From: Paraglaciecola chathamensis S18K6
Lineage (GTDB): Bacteria > Pseudomonadota > Gammaproteobacteria > Enterobacterales > Alteromonadaceae
DNA: 64,000 nucleotides
NCBI GenBank assembly: GCA_000314955.1
Contig: BAEM01000016.1
Span: 1 to 64,000 of the forward strand
Direction: 5' to 3'
Shown: positions 1 to 9,123 of the stretch, piece after piece
Numbering within the stretch: the first letter of the stretch is position 1
How the letters are laid out: each line of letters starts with the position of its first letter
Program-made: the position numbers and the translations under genes
Notes under the pieces: model-generated
Databases searched by the model: none
Told to the model about the DNA's origin: nothing
The model's input: the letters and a program-made list of their open reading frames with translations, nothing else

Positions 1-389
1 TTCTTACCTGAAGACGCGATAATAATGCCGTCTACCCGCATTTGATAAAGGGCTTCGAGCGATTTTGCTTCGATTTCTGGGTCGAAATCTGTGTTGTAAA
101 TTAGTGCGTTATAATCGTTATTTTTGCAAAAATCGTCTACTCCGCGAATCGTTCTGCTGGTGTCAAAACCCGTTATATCACGCACTATCACGCCTATCGT
201 TTTGGTTTTATCGGCCTTTAGATTTCTGGCAATGGGGTTGGGCACATAATCTAATTCTTTAATTGCAGCTCGAATACGTATTTGAGTCTCTTTCGACATA
301 TAGTCAAAACGGCCGTTAAGGTATTGAGATACCGTGCTTTTTGATACTGAAGCAAGCTGAGCAACATCGATTAGTCTAACTTTTGCCAT
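1..389 (-). CDS. LacI-family transcriptional regulator (partial, N-terminal part)
   Basis: The start codon is at 389 and the frame runs off the window edge, so only about 129 N-terminal residues are present. Residues about 5-25 (RLIDVAQLASVSKSTVSQYL) form the LacI-type helix-turn-helix, followed by the hinge region (LDYVPNPIARNLK) and the beginning of the periplasmic-binding-protein-like effector domain (TIGVIVRDITG). It is divergent from the mannonate dehydratase gene, with a perfect palindrome in the 166-bp gap, so it is the probable local repressor. The effector is not visible; a sugar acid related to mannonate is an inference from the neighbours. Confidence 0.9.
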   Translation of the reverse strand, partial: MAKVRLIDVAQLASVSKSTVSQYLNGRFDYMSKETQIRIRAAIKELDYVPNPIARNLKADKTKTIGVIVRDITGFDTSRTIRGVDDFCKNNDYNALIYNTDFDPEIEAKSLEALYQMRVDGIIIASSGK

Positions 390-420
390 GGGGAATTTTC
401 TACGATTAGGTTAAATAGCG

Positions 421-453
421 CTATGTTGACATAGTGCAAGATTATGCTAACTT
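421..453 (+). promoter_or_regulatory. Possible promoter with inverted repeat upstream of manD
   Basis: A TTGACA hexamer at 426-431 is followed after 16 bp by TAACTT at 448-453. The -35 lies inside a short inverted repeat (ctatgt-tg-acatag, 421-434). The -10 match is weak, so this is a tentative promoter; its position just upstream of the 22-bp operator fits a repressible promoter. Confidence 0.35.
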
Positions 454-455
454 GT

Positions 456-477
456 TCAACTAAACCGGTTTAGTTGA
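456..477. promoter_or_regulatory. LacI-type operator (22-bp perfect palindrome)
   Basis: A perfectly symmetrical 22-bp sequence centred on the CCGG core (core taaaccggttta at 461-472). Central CG/CCGG palindromes of this size are typical LacI-family operators. It sits between the divergent LacI gene and manD, about 80 bp before the manD start, where binding would block manD transcription. Confidence 0.75.
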
Positions 478-555
478 TTTTGTAATACACAATTTGATCA
501 GCCAAACGGTATGCAAAAAGTGGTTTATAGAATAACTAGATCAAGAGGGCGTCAG

Positions 556-1773
556 TTGAAAATTACACAGGTGAAAGTATTTGTTTGTAATCCCGGCCGG
601 AACTTTGTCACCGTTAAGGTGATGACGGATGAAGGGATATACGGTTTTGGTGATGCAACACTTAATGGTCGTGAAATGGCAGTGGTTGCTTACTTAGAAG
701 AGCACGTAGCGCCGTGCTTAATTGGTCGAGGCGCCCATAACATCGAAGATATTTGGCAGTATCTTTACAGGGGCGTTTATTGGCGTAAGGGCGCGGTGAA
801 TATGGCTGCCATCGCGGCGATCGATATGGCTTTGTGGGATATAAAAGGTAAAGCGGCCAATATGCCAGTGTATCAGTTGTTAGGCGGCAGAAGCCGACGC
901 GGCGTTACCCTATACGCTCACGCCAGTGGTGAAACCATAGAAGATACCCTAGATAAAACCGCTGAGCATATCGCTCAAGGTTTTAAAGCAGTGCGTTTGC
1001 AATGCGCAGTGCCCGGTTTGAATGTGACTTACGGCGTGCTTGGTGACAAAGCAGATTATTTTGAGTTGCAGGGTAACCGCCCTTTGCCGCCAGAAGAAGA
1101 CTGGTCAACCCAAAAGTACTTCAATATGGTGGTTGGTTTATTCAAGCAAGCCAGAGAGCGCTTCGGCAATGACGTACACCTGTTGCATGATGTGCACAGT
1201 CGCTTAACTCCCATCGAGTCAGCCCGTTTAGGCAAGCTGCTGGAACCGTACAATTTACTGTTTTTGGAAGATGCCTCTATCGCTGAAAACCAAGATAGCT
1301 ACAAGGTGATCCGCCAACATACCACCACGCCGCTGGCCATAGGTGAAACCCACAACACCATTTGGGACTGCAAAGATCTTATTCAAAATCAGCTCATTGA
1401 TTACATTCGCGTTGCGGCCACCCACGCCGGGGGCATTACACCTTTGCGACGTATTGCTGACTTTGCCAGTGTTTATAACGTGAAAACTGCGCCACACGGT
1501 GCGCCGGACCTCTCCCCTGTGTGCTTTGCCGCTCACATGCATTTGAATTTATGGGCGCCTAATTTCGGTATTCAAGAGTTTGTTGGTTTTGGCAATGAGC
1601 ACTCTAAGCGAATTTTTAAGCACACAGTTGAAGTGAAAGATGGCTTGGCCAATGTCAGTGAAGCGCCAGGTTTAGGTATCGAGTTTGACGAAGAAGCCGC
1701 GAAAGAATACCCCTATAAACGTTCCTATTTGCCCGTGAGTCGACTTGAAGATGGCACTGTGTGGAACTGGTAA
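556..1773 (+). CDS. manD: D-mannonate dehydratase (enolase superfamily ManD)
   Basis: Dehydrates D-mannonate to 2-keto-3-deoxygluconate in hexuronate breakdown. I place the start at TTG 556 (405 aa): it has a good Shine-Dalgarno (gaggg, 6 nt upstream) and gives the usual [11 protein letters not shown]-terminus; an in-frame ATG at 511 would add 15 atypical residues and lacks a good SD. With the TTG start the metal ligands are D212 (LHDVH), E238 (LEDA) and E264 (GETH), and R147 and Y159 fall where I recall the catalytic loop pair of characterised ManD enzymes. Enolase N-terminal cap about 1-110, barrel about 120-390. It is first in an apparent operon with the next three genes. Some ManD paralogues are poor catalysts, so substrate is likely, not proven. 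Confidence 0.85.
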   Translation: MKITQVKVFVCNPGRNFVTVKVMTDEGIYGFGDATLNGREMAVVAYLEEHVAPCLIGRGAHNIEDIWQYLYRGVYWRKGAVNMAAIAAIDMALWDIKGKAANMPVYQLLGGRSRRGVTLYAHASGETIEDTLDKTAEHIAQGFKAVRLQCAVPGLNVTYGVLGDKADYFELQGNRPLPPEEDWSTQKYFNMVVGLFKQARERFGNDVHLLHDVHSRLTPIESARLGKLLEPYNLLFLEDASIAENQDSYKVIRQHTTTPLAIGETHNTIWDCKDLIQNQLIDYIRVAATHAGGITPLRRIADFASVYNVKTAPHGAPDLSPVCFAAHMHLNLWAPNFGIQEFVGFGNEHSKRIFKHTVEVKDGLANVSEAPGLGIEFDEEAAKEYPYKRSYLPVSRLEDGTVWNW

Positions 1774-1824
1774 TTTGGCATTTTTGATTATGAATTTAGT
1801 CTTTGATAAGTAGAGATAAAAAGC

Positions 1825-2964
1825 ATGAGTAAAAGTATAAAAGTATTGATTCAAGGCACAGGTTTCGCTGGGCAAGGGCACGCAGAGGCGTTTAGGTCTG
1901 TAGGAGCTGAAGTGGTTGGCATCGTTGGCAGAACGCAAAGCGTGGTAGAGCAAGTCGCCAAAGACATGGAGATACCGTTCGCCGGAACAGATTGGCAGCA
2001 AGCGTTAGAGCAATGCAAGCCTGATGTGGTGTCGATAGCCACACCTGGCGGCGCCCACGAAGAGGCGATTACCCAAGCCATAGAGTTTGGATGCCATGTG
2101 TTTAGTGATAAGCCCTTAACCGCGACTGGCGAGTCGGCTAAGAAGTTGCACGAATTAGCCGTTGCCAAGAAGGTAAAAACTGCCTTTGCTGCCAGCTTTA
2201 GATATATGCCTGACGTTATTTACGCTAAGCGTATAGTGGCAGCTGGAGCAATTGGTGAACCGCTAGAAGTGGAATGCATATCGCATTTTAACTTAGAGCG
2301 AGATATCCCATTTGGTTGGTCACACCGCAAAGAAGATGGCGGTGGGCGCTTAAGTAACAACTTCACCCACAAGTTGTCGATTGTTACCTCGATTATCGGT
2401 GAGAAGATTTTGTCGATTATGGGCGAAGTGCGGGATGATCTAGGCCGAGCGCCGATAGTGGAAGGCGTACATAACTTCAAAAAACGCCGGGACTTTATTC
2501 CTGATGATCTCAATGACCCAGAACTAAAATGGGGAGAATCAAATGTGGAATGGTCATATACCGTTCTGGCGAAACTCGAATCTGAGTTGGCTGAAAAGTC
2601 AGTGTCTGTGTTGTTTAAACATGGCGGCTTGCATCCGCGCTTCAATGAAGATCATATTGCTATTTACGGCAGCAAGGGCGCTATATACATCAAAGGCCAT
2701 TATGGCAGCGGCCCCTTGTATTTCTATGATTCAAATAACCAATGGACTCGACTGCCGTTACCGGACGATATCGTTGATAACACCCCGCAAGGTGAAGGCG
2801 ACACCGAGCGTAACTGGCGCTACCTTATTCGTGAGTTGGTTAACGATATTAGAGGGGAAAAAGTCGCACCATATCAGACCTTTAAAGAAGGTGCTCAATA
2901 TCAGCAACTAATTGATATTATTCGCGAAAATGATAATTGGGTTGACGTTAGTCATCTGCAATAA
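1825..2964 (+). CDS. Gfo/Idh/MocA-family NAD(P)-dependent oxidoreductase
   Basis: 379 aa. The N-terminus (IKVLIQGTGFAGQGHAEAF) is a Rossmann dinucleotide-binding fold with GxGxxG, and FSDKPLTAT around residue 95 matches the conserved EKP-type motif of the family, followed by the alpha/beta C-terminal domain. Members oxidise or reduce sugars, inositols and sugar acids. It lies 51 bp after manD and 11 bp before the symporter, so it probably feeds a sugar or uronate into the mannonate route. The exact substrate cannot be read from the sequence. The start at 1825 has a purine-rich stretch (gagataaaaa) upstream. Confidence 0.85.
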   Translation: MSKSIKVLIQGTGFAGQGHAEAFRSVGAEVVGIVGRTQSVVEQVAKDMEIPFAGTDWQQALEQCKPDVVSIATPGGAHEEAITQAIEFGCHVFSDKPLTATGESAKKLHELAVAKKVKTAFAASFRYMPDVIYAKRIVAAGAIGEPLEVECISHFNLERDIPFGWSHRKEDGGGRLSNNFTHKLSIVTSIIGEKILSIMGEVRDDLGRAPIVEGVHNFKKRRDFIPDDLNDPELKWGESNVEWSYTVLAKLESELAEKSVSVLFKHGGLHPRFNEDHIAIYGSKGAIYIKGHYGSGPLYFYDSNNQWTRLPLPDDIVDNTPQGEGDTERNWRYLIRELVNDIRGEKVAPYQTFKEGAQYQQLIDIIRENDNWVDVSHLQ

Positions 2965-2975
2965 AAGGCAATCCC

Positions 2976-4808
2976 ATGTTTTATGAATACTTGGTTATCG
3001 CGGGTTATTTCATACTGATTTTAGGCATCGGCTTTGCCTTTAAAAATATGGCGAAAAACTCCACCAGTGATTACTTTCGTGGTGGTGGGCGCATGCTGTG
3101 GTGGATGGTCGGCTCAACTGCGTTTATGGCGCAATTTTCCGCTTGGACCTTTACCGGTGCAGCGGGTAAAGCCTACACAGACGGCTTTGCCATTAGTTTG
3201 GTGTTCTTTGCTAACACCTTTGCTTACTTCTGCGGTTGGGCTTATTTCTCAGCTCGCTTTCGCCAAATGCGAGTTGATACGCCAACAGAAGGTATAAAAC
3301 GGCGCTTTGGTAGTCAAAACGAGCAGTTCTTCTCTTGGGCGTTAATTGTTTTTAGCTTTATCAATGCTGGGGTTTGGCTAAACGCCTTAGGGGTGTTCGC
3401 CAGCGCGGTATTTGAAGCGGATATTACTCTGACCATTATTGTGACTGGGCTTACCGTGGTGTTTGTTTCCGTGTTATCTGGTGCTTGGGGAGTTGTTGCC
3501 TCTGACTTTGTGCAAACCCTTATTGTGGCAGTGATTTCTGTTGCGTGTGCCATTGTTGCGCTGGTGATGGTGGGCGGCCCAGTTGAGCTTGTGCAAAACT
3601 TCCCGACCGATTTTGTCATGGGCCCAGACATGAATTACGGGGCGATTTTAGTCGGTACGTTTATCTTCTTTTTAGCCAAACAAATGATCACCATCATGAA
3701 TATGCATGATGCGTTTCGATTCTTAAACGCTAAAGACTCCGACAATGCGCGCAAGGCAGCGTTGCTCGCCATGGTATTGATGGGCGTTGGTAGCATAGTG
3801 TGGTTCATACCGCCTTGGGCGTCTGCCATTTTATACCCTGATGCGGCGGCGTCTTACCCTGAGTTAGGCAACAAAGCCGCTGATGCCGTGTACTTAGTAT
3901 TTACCCGCAATGCCATGCCGATTGGCACGGTGGGATTGCTATTAGCTGGGCTATTCGCGGCAACCATGTCGTCCATGGATTCAGCGCTGAATAAAAACGC
4001 CGGTATTTTTGTGCGCAGTATTTATCAGCCGTTGTTACTTAAAAAGAACAAGAACGTGAGCGATAAACAGCTACTTAATGTCAGCCGCTGGGTGAGCTTT
4101 ATCAGCGGGGTGCTGGTTATTGTGGTGGCCTTGTTCTTTAAATCACTCAAAGAGCTCAGCTTGTTTGAGTTGATGATGAGCGTTTCTGTGATGGTGCAAG
4201 TACCTTTACTGGTACCGCTGATATTTGGCTTGTTTATCAAGAAAACCCCCAATTGGGCGCCGTGGGCGACAGTGATAGTAGGTATGTTTGTATCTTGGTT
4301 GACTGCGAATGTGCTTACTCCAGAGGTTTTTGCTAATGGGATAGGGCTAGAGCAAGCACTTACGCGACGGGAGTCGATTGACGTGAACTTGATGATCACC
4401 ATCGCCGCGCACTTAGTGATTACTGCTGGTTTCTTTTGTTCAACGTCCTTGTTCTACAAAGAGGCCCGAGATGACCATAAAGCCGGCACAGATAGCTTCT
4501 TTAGGGATCTTGAAACCCCGGTGATTGCCGATTTCGAGCAAGATGAATATGACAAACAGCAACGTCATAAGTTGGGCACAATGGTGATGTTCATGGGAAC
4601 GGGCGTGTTCGTGATGATGCTTATACCTAACCCTATGTGGGGGCGTTTGGTCTTCGGTTTATGTGCAAGCACTATATTACTGATGGGATATTTGCTTAAA
4701 AATAGTGCCAAGCCTAAAAATATCCCTCTGAAAAATGCTCAATCAGAAACGGCCACGCTAGAAAAAAGCCAAGCTAGCGAGCGTTTCAACCCAGAAGAAG
4801 GGCGCTAA
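2976..4808 (+). CDS. Sodium:solute symporter (SSS family)
   Basis: 610 aa inner-membrane transporter with about 14 hydrophobic segments. The N-terminal motif SDYFRGGGRMLWWMVG and the signature LLLAGLFAATMSSMDSALNK are typical SSS family elements that take up sugars or organic acids with Na+. A charged cytoplasmic stretch (about 495-530) precedes the last two membrane segments. It follows the oxidoreductase by 11 bp and precedes the unknown exported protein by 3 bp, so it is very likely co-transcribed and imports the sugar acid degraded by this operon. Confidence 0.88.
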   Translation: MFYEYLVIAGYFILILGIGFAFKNMAKNSTSDYFRGGGRMLWWMVGSTAFMAQFSAWTFTGAAGKAYTDGFAISLVFFANTFAYFCGWAYFSARFRQMRVDTPTEGIKRRFGSQNEQFFSWALIVFSFINAGVWLNALGVFASAVFEADITLTIIVTGLTVVFVSVLSGAWGVVASDFVQTLIVAVISVACAIVALVMVGGPVELVQNFPTDFVMGPDMNYGAILVGTFIFFLAKQMITIMNMHDAFRFLNAKDSDNARKAALLAMVLMGVGSIVWFIPPWASAILYPDAAASYPELGNKAADAVYLVFTRNAMPIGTVGLLLAGLFAATMSSMDSALNKNAGIFVRSIYQPLLLKKNKNVSDKQLLNVSRWVSFISGVLVIVVALFFKSLKELSLFELMMSVSVMVQVPLLVPLIFGLFIKKTPNWAPWATVIVGMFVSWLTANVLTPEVFANGIGLEQALTRRESIDVNLMITIAAHLVITAGFFCSTSLFYKEARDDHKAGTDSFFRDLETPVIADFEQDEYDKQQRHKLGTMVMFMGTGVFVMMLIPNPMWGRLVFGLCASTILLMGYLLKNSAKPKNIPLKNAQSETATLEKSQASERFNPEEGR

Positions 4809-4811
4809 GCA

Positions 4812-5852
4812 ATGATTGACACAAGATGTGTAAATGAAGGAAAGGGTTCAATAGCGCCATGGGTATCCAAGTTAGCGCCTAGAGGCTTGACTGTTAGCAG
4901 AGTAAATCAGGTTTTTATTCTGCTAATAGCAGCAATGCTAAATCTGGGTTGCCACGCTGTGCCTGAAAATGGCGCTGTTAGCCAAAAAGCTGAACAAAAT
5001 GCTGAAAAAAACGCGAGTGACATTAAAGCGACAGGCAACGATGAGACTAAAGCGGTGCACTTACGCCATGGGGTTGATGAATCCGCTGGTGGTCTTAGTG
5101 CTTATATTGTCACTATCTCAAACGCGATTTTTTATCTTGAAAAAGAAGGCGGGGGCTTATCCAGCATGCTCGACACAGACGGTGTTGATTGGATAGGCTT
5201 TCATAATGTTGCGGGCTCAGGCTGGAAGGGGGAATACCGCGGCTTTCCTAATGCAATTCATAAACAAGATGGCAGTTATTTTCATGCGATGAATGCAGGT
5301 ACAGCGCCTTCCACGTCTCGGGTGACGATTGAAACCCCTGAGCATGTTCAAATTGTTTTCACGTCGGGCAATGGTAAGTGGCAAGCGAACTGGGATTTTT
5401 ACCCAGACAGATGCGATTTTACGATGGCGAAAGTGAGCCCAGGTTATCATTACTGGGTGCAATATGAAGGTGTTCCAGGTGGGTTGATGGACGAAAGTGA
5501 CTTTTGGTACAACTCAGCCGACAACCAGCGTCACCCCATTAACGAATCATTTATTGGTGATTTACCCAGCCCAGAGTGGTTTGCCTTTGGTGATGCGAAC
5601 TCTCAGCGTATGTTGTATTTACTTCATCATGAAGATGACCTTCAGCGCGGTGCAGAGCAGCTAGCGCCCGATCAATCAGAAGACAAGCACCCAGACAATT
5701 ACGTTAGTCGCCCTTACATGACGGTGCTAGGGTTTGGGCGCAGCAATAAAGATAAGTTCCTCAACACACCGCGGCGCTTTTCATTGGGATTTGTTGAGTC
5801 AACTGGTTATGAGAGCCTTGAAGAAACCGTGAGCCATCTTATTGCTCAATAG
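4812..5852 (+). CDS. Exported protein of unknown function, last gene of the manD operon
   Basis: 346 aa. A hydrophobic segment at about residues 34-48 (VFILLIAAMLNLGC) looks like a signal peptide. The Cys after LNLG resembles a lipobox but has Asn at -3, so lipidation is doubtful. The 33 residues before it are atypical, so the true start may be downstream, for example TTG 4887, which lacks a good SD. The mature part is rich in Trp, Tyr and Asp (FYPDRCDFTM, YHYWVQYEGVPGG, ESDFWYNSAD) with a beta-rich appearance, as in carbohydrate-processing or binding proteins. I do not recognise the family. The context suggests a periplasmic role on a uronate-containing oligosaccharide (inference). Confidence 0.7.
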   Translation: MIDTRCVNEGKGSIAPWVSKLAPRGLTVSRVNQVFILLIAAMLNLGCHAVPENGAVSQKAEQNAEKNASDIKATGNDETKAVHLRHGVDESAGGLSAYIVTISNAIFYLEKEGGGLSSMLDTDGVDWIGFHNVAGSGWKGEYRGFPNAIHKQDGSYFHAMNAGTAPSTSRVTIETPEHVQIVFTSGNGKWQANWDFYPDRCDFTMAKVSPGYHYWVQYEGVPGGLMDESDFWYNSADNQRHPINESFIGDLPSPEWFAFGDANSQRMLYLLHHEDDLQRGAEQLAPDQSEDKHPDNYVSRPYMTVLGFGRSNKDKFLNTPRRFSLGFVESTGYESLEETVSHLIAQ

Positions 5853-5989
5853 TGCGAGGGCTCATTGACACGAGGGCTCGCTGTCTTGGAGGCTCTGCCT
5901 TGAGATTGTCGGTATTAGGGGCTCTGTTTTGCAGATTTTCTGCATTGAGCCGTCAATGACCCAGGGCACAGTCTTTCTCGTGACTTAGA

Positions 5990-6034
5990 GCATCGTGTGG
6001 CGTAGTGCATCGTGTGGGGCAGCGCATCGTGTGG
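5990..6034. repeat. Tandem repeat, 17-bp period, about 2.6 copies
   Basis: The sequence gcatcgtgtgg occurs at 5990-6000, 6007-6017 and 6024-6034, exactly 17 bp apart, with variable 6-bp linkers. It is intergenic and no function is apparent. Confidence 0.7.
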
Positions 6035-6173
6035 TGAAGTCAGTGAGGAGTATGGCCAATTTGGCGCCACCTAATACGGAGTTAAAAATATACCGCATTC
6101 TTTTCTATTGAATTATATTTTTTGCGGGCTATTATCAGCCTCATACCTTAAGGGCGTAATGCTCGAAAAAAAT

Positions 6174-6225
6174 AATGCTCAAAGATAACGTTCAAAAAAA
6201 GTGTTCAGAAAGAATGTTCAAAAAT
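6174..6225. repeat. Tandem repeat, four 13-bp units
   Basis: Four contiguous 13-mers (aatgctcaaagat, aacgttcaaaaaa, agtgttcagaaag, aatgttcaaaaat) at 6174, 6187, 6200 and 6213. The shared core is a-a-t/c-g-t-t-c-a-a-a. The copies are diverged, so the array is old or under relaxed constraint. Confidence 0.65.
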
Positions 6226-6273
6226 AGCGACATCAACTTCATAAAGAGTAGCTTACTCACCTTACCAAATTAA

Positions 6274-6298
6274 GCCGAGCGTAGTCCTTACGCTCGGC
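6274..6298. other. Perfect hairpin, 10-bp stem
   Basis: gccgagcgta pairs with tacgctcggc around a 5-nt loop (gtcct). The downstream sequence is only moderately T-rich, so a Rho-independent terminator of the manD operon is possible but not clear. Confidence 0.45.
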
Positions 6299-6490
6299 AG
6301 ATTTCCCCTGTTTATTCCTTTGTTTTTGTTAGCAGTACGGTTAGAAAATCAGCCGTCGTTATGGGTGTTTTTAGGCCCTTAAAAACCGTGTTTTATCTAG
6401 CTGAATTGACGTTTTAAAAGCGGGTTTATTTACCCTTTTAAAGAACGTGTTCAAGCTGCCAATCGAAATAAAACTAATCAGTTAAAGTCA

Positions 6491-6513
6491 GAGGCTCTCA
6501 AGAGCTTCTTTTT
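6491..6513 (+). terminator. Terminator-like hairpin immediately upstream of rnk
   Basis: gaggctc (6491-6497) pairs with gagcttc (6502-6508, one G-U pair) around loop tcaa, followed directly by TTTTT. It reads in the rnk direction and ends only 28 nt before the rnk start, so it could stop upstream transcription or act as a leader attenuator. Confidence 0.5.
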
Positions 6514-6541
6514 GTAAAACAAAAGAACAGAGGTTACTAAG

Positions 6542-6922
6542 ATGCAACCCAATATTATTATTTCAACTGCCGATTTAGCTGAACTCGAATACCAACTGGA
6601 GCGCGCTAAATTACCTGCAGATACTGTACGAGCGATTGAAAACGAGTTAGACCGAGCGAGCATAGTCGCTTGTAAAGACTTACCAGAAAACGTTGTCGCA
6701 ATTGGCAGTAAGGTCACTTTCAAAATCCTAGACAGCCAGAAAATATTTACCAAAACCTTGTGTCTGCCACATGACACCATTAAGTATGAAGATAGTATCT
6801 CGGTGTTTGCCCCCATAGGTTCAGCCCTAATTGGTCTTAGCACAGGGCAGTGTATTACATGGCAAACTCAACGCGGTGAGCAATCCGTGGAAATTATCAA
6901 TGTCGAAAGTAACAAACGTTAA
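6542..6922 (+). CDS. rnk: Regulator of nucleoside diphosphate kinase (Rnk-like, GreA/GreB C-terminal fold)
   Basis: 126 aa. The N-terminal part (STADLAELEYQLERAK) is a short helical region and residues about 48-120 (VAIGSKVTFKILD ... SPIG-like FAPIGSALIGLSTGQ) match the GreA/GreB FKBP-like C-terminal domain, as in Rnk proteins that bind RNA polymerase. Length is near E. coli Rnk. The start is preceded by cagaggttactaag. It stands alone between a terminator-like hairpin and gdhA, which begins 35 bp later, so it may be co-transcribed with gdhA. Confidence 0.75.
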   Translation: MQPNIIISTADLAELEYQLERAKLPADTVRAIENELDRASIVACKDLPENVVAIGSKVTFKILDSQKIFTKTLCLPHDTIKYEDSISVFAPIGSALIGLSTGQCITWQTQRGEQSVEIINVESNKR

Positions 6923-6954
6923 AGCAAGCAACATCAGCGAAACAAAGAGGGTAA

Positions 6955-8310
<1,356 letters not shown>

Positions 8311-8323
8311 AGTTAGTAAGCAC

Positions 8324-8360
8324 ACAAACATATAGTTGACAATATCAACTATATGTTTGT
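8324..8360. terminator. Perfect 16-bp inverted repeat after gdhA (terminator or operator)
   Basis: A 16-bp arm (8324-8339) and its exact reverse complement (8345-8360) flank a 5-nt loop (caata); T-rich sequence follows. It can serve as the gdhA terminator. Its core, tatagttga...tcaactata, also has the symmetry of MarR-type operators and lies 50 bp before the next gene, so a regulatory role is an alternative. Confidence 0.55.
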
Positions 8361-8409
8361 TATTTGCGTTTATAAAACCAACCCTTTTCGTCAGATTTTG
8401 GTGAGCGCT

Positions 8410-8619
8410 ATGTCAAAAACGTTAAAGAAGATTTTACTCGTGACCGCTATGGTCACACTAGTCGGTGGCGCTTTCACTGGTGTCATGACGTATTCGAACA
8501 TCGGCTTTAGCGACGCATTTACCCGTCAATGGGCGCTTTCGTTTGTTCAAGCTGTATGCGTTATTTTCCCAACGAGTGTGGCGGTGATGTGGGCAATGAA
8601 TAATACCATTCCACGTTAA
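8410..8619 (+). pseudogene. DUF2798-like small membrane protein, C-terminus replaced by a MITE end
   Basis: 69 aa from ATG 8410 (an in-frame upstream start at 8353 would add 19 unlikely residues). It has two hydrophobic segments and the TYSNIGFSDAF motif, matching TYRNIGLGDLQ of the second copy at 8890. After FPTSVAVMWAMNN the frame enters a MITE-like element at 8604 and ends with TIPR and stop from the terminal repeat, whereas the paralogue continues with a charged tail (KPKMEAFLAS). It is therefore probably a slightly truncated, possibly still functional, two-helix inner-membrane protein. Function unknown. Confidence 0.7.
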
Positions 8620-8867
8620 TAAGTGGTCACTCAGCGAGAGTTTAAAAGGGCTTAAACAAGGCGCATGACTGAATGAATAGTTGTTCTCTTTCGAAGTCAT
8701 GCAACGCAGTGTAAGCCCTTTTAAAACTCGCCTGCAAGGAATGCCCCAGCGGCTTTTGCTCTGCGTTCTCACTATTCGAAAGGGAACAACCATTACTTCA
8801 TAGCGACGCCTTAATCAAAAACCGCTGGACGCATTCTGAGGAGGTCACTTATTAATGCGGATTGGTA
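8604..8867. mobile_element. MITE-like element, complete copy A (264 bp)
   Basis: Bounded by imperfect terminal inverted repeats: TACCATTCCACGTTAATAAG on the left and the complement of TACCAATCCGCATTAATAAG on the right. Internal sub-repeats (agtttaaaagggcttaaac and its complement cagtgtaagcccttttaaaac) make it largely self-complementary. It has no coding capacity. Copy B at 17066-17343 is the same element in opposite orientation, and fragments occur at five other places. It interrupts the 3' end of one DUF2798 gene and ends 22 bp before the other. Confidence 0.85.
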
Positions 8868-8889
8868 TAAAGTAGTTGAAACGGTATTC

Positions 8890-9123
8890 GTGCGCTTATC
8901 AAGTTTACATAAAAATCTGATTTTTGGCTTTGGTATGGCGCTTAGTATGGAAGCTATCATGGCGCTTAGCACCACCTACCGTAATATCGGTTTAGGTGAC
9001 CTGCAGCAGTTTAGTCAGGCCTTTTTGGCGAGTTATTTAATGGTATTACCGGTCGCTTTGGTGCTTTCACCTATAATGACGTTGCTGATAAAACCGAAAA
9101 TGGAAGCGTTTCTGGCGAGCTAA
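8890..9123 (+). CDS. DUF2798-like small membrane protein
   Basis: 77 aa starting at GTG 8890. Two predicted transmembrane helices (LIFGFGMALSMEAIMAL and FLASYLMVLPVALVLSPIM) are separated by TYRNIGLGDLQQF. It is a paralogue of the protein at 8410-8619. There is no convincing SD, and the MITE end lies only 22 bp upstream, so its native promoter or start may have been altered. The 3' end overlaps the convergent TolC gene by 4 bp. Function unknown. Confidence 0.65.
   Translation: MRLSSLHKNLIFGFGMALSMEAIMALSTTYRNIGLGDLQQFSQAFLASYLMVLPVALVLSPIMTLLIKPKMEAFLAS

Larger units (their letters stand above)
5853..6490. other. Repeat-rich non-coding stretch between the manD operon and rnk
   Basis: No credible coding region. 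It contains near-repeats of gagggctc just after the stop codon (5855-5885), a tandem 17-mer (5990-6034), a tandem 13-mer (6174-6225), a 10-bp perfect hairpin (6274-6298) and a long imperfect hairpin around 6408-6450. Such clustering of different short tandem repeats is not seen elsewhere in the window. Confidence 0.6.

Noticed and set aside
511-555. ATG start for mannonate dehydratase
   Set aside because: It adds 15 residues absent from the family and lacks a good SD; TTG 556 has one.
5990-6225. Short spaced repeats as a CRISPR array or plasmid iterons
   Set aside because: Units are 13 and 17 bp, diverged, without spacer-sized gaps, cas genes or replication genes.
8324-8360. Transposon terminal inverted repeat
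   Set aside because: The two arms are only 5 nt apart and share no sequence with the MITE ends; hairpin or operator is the simpler reading.
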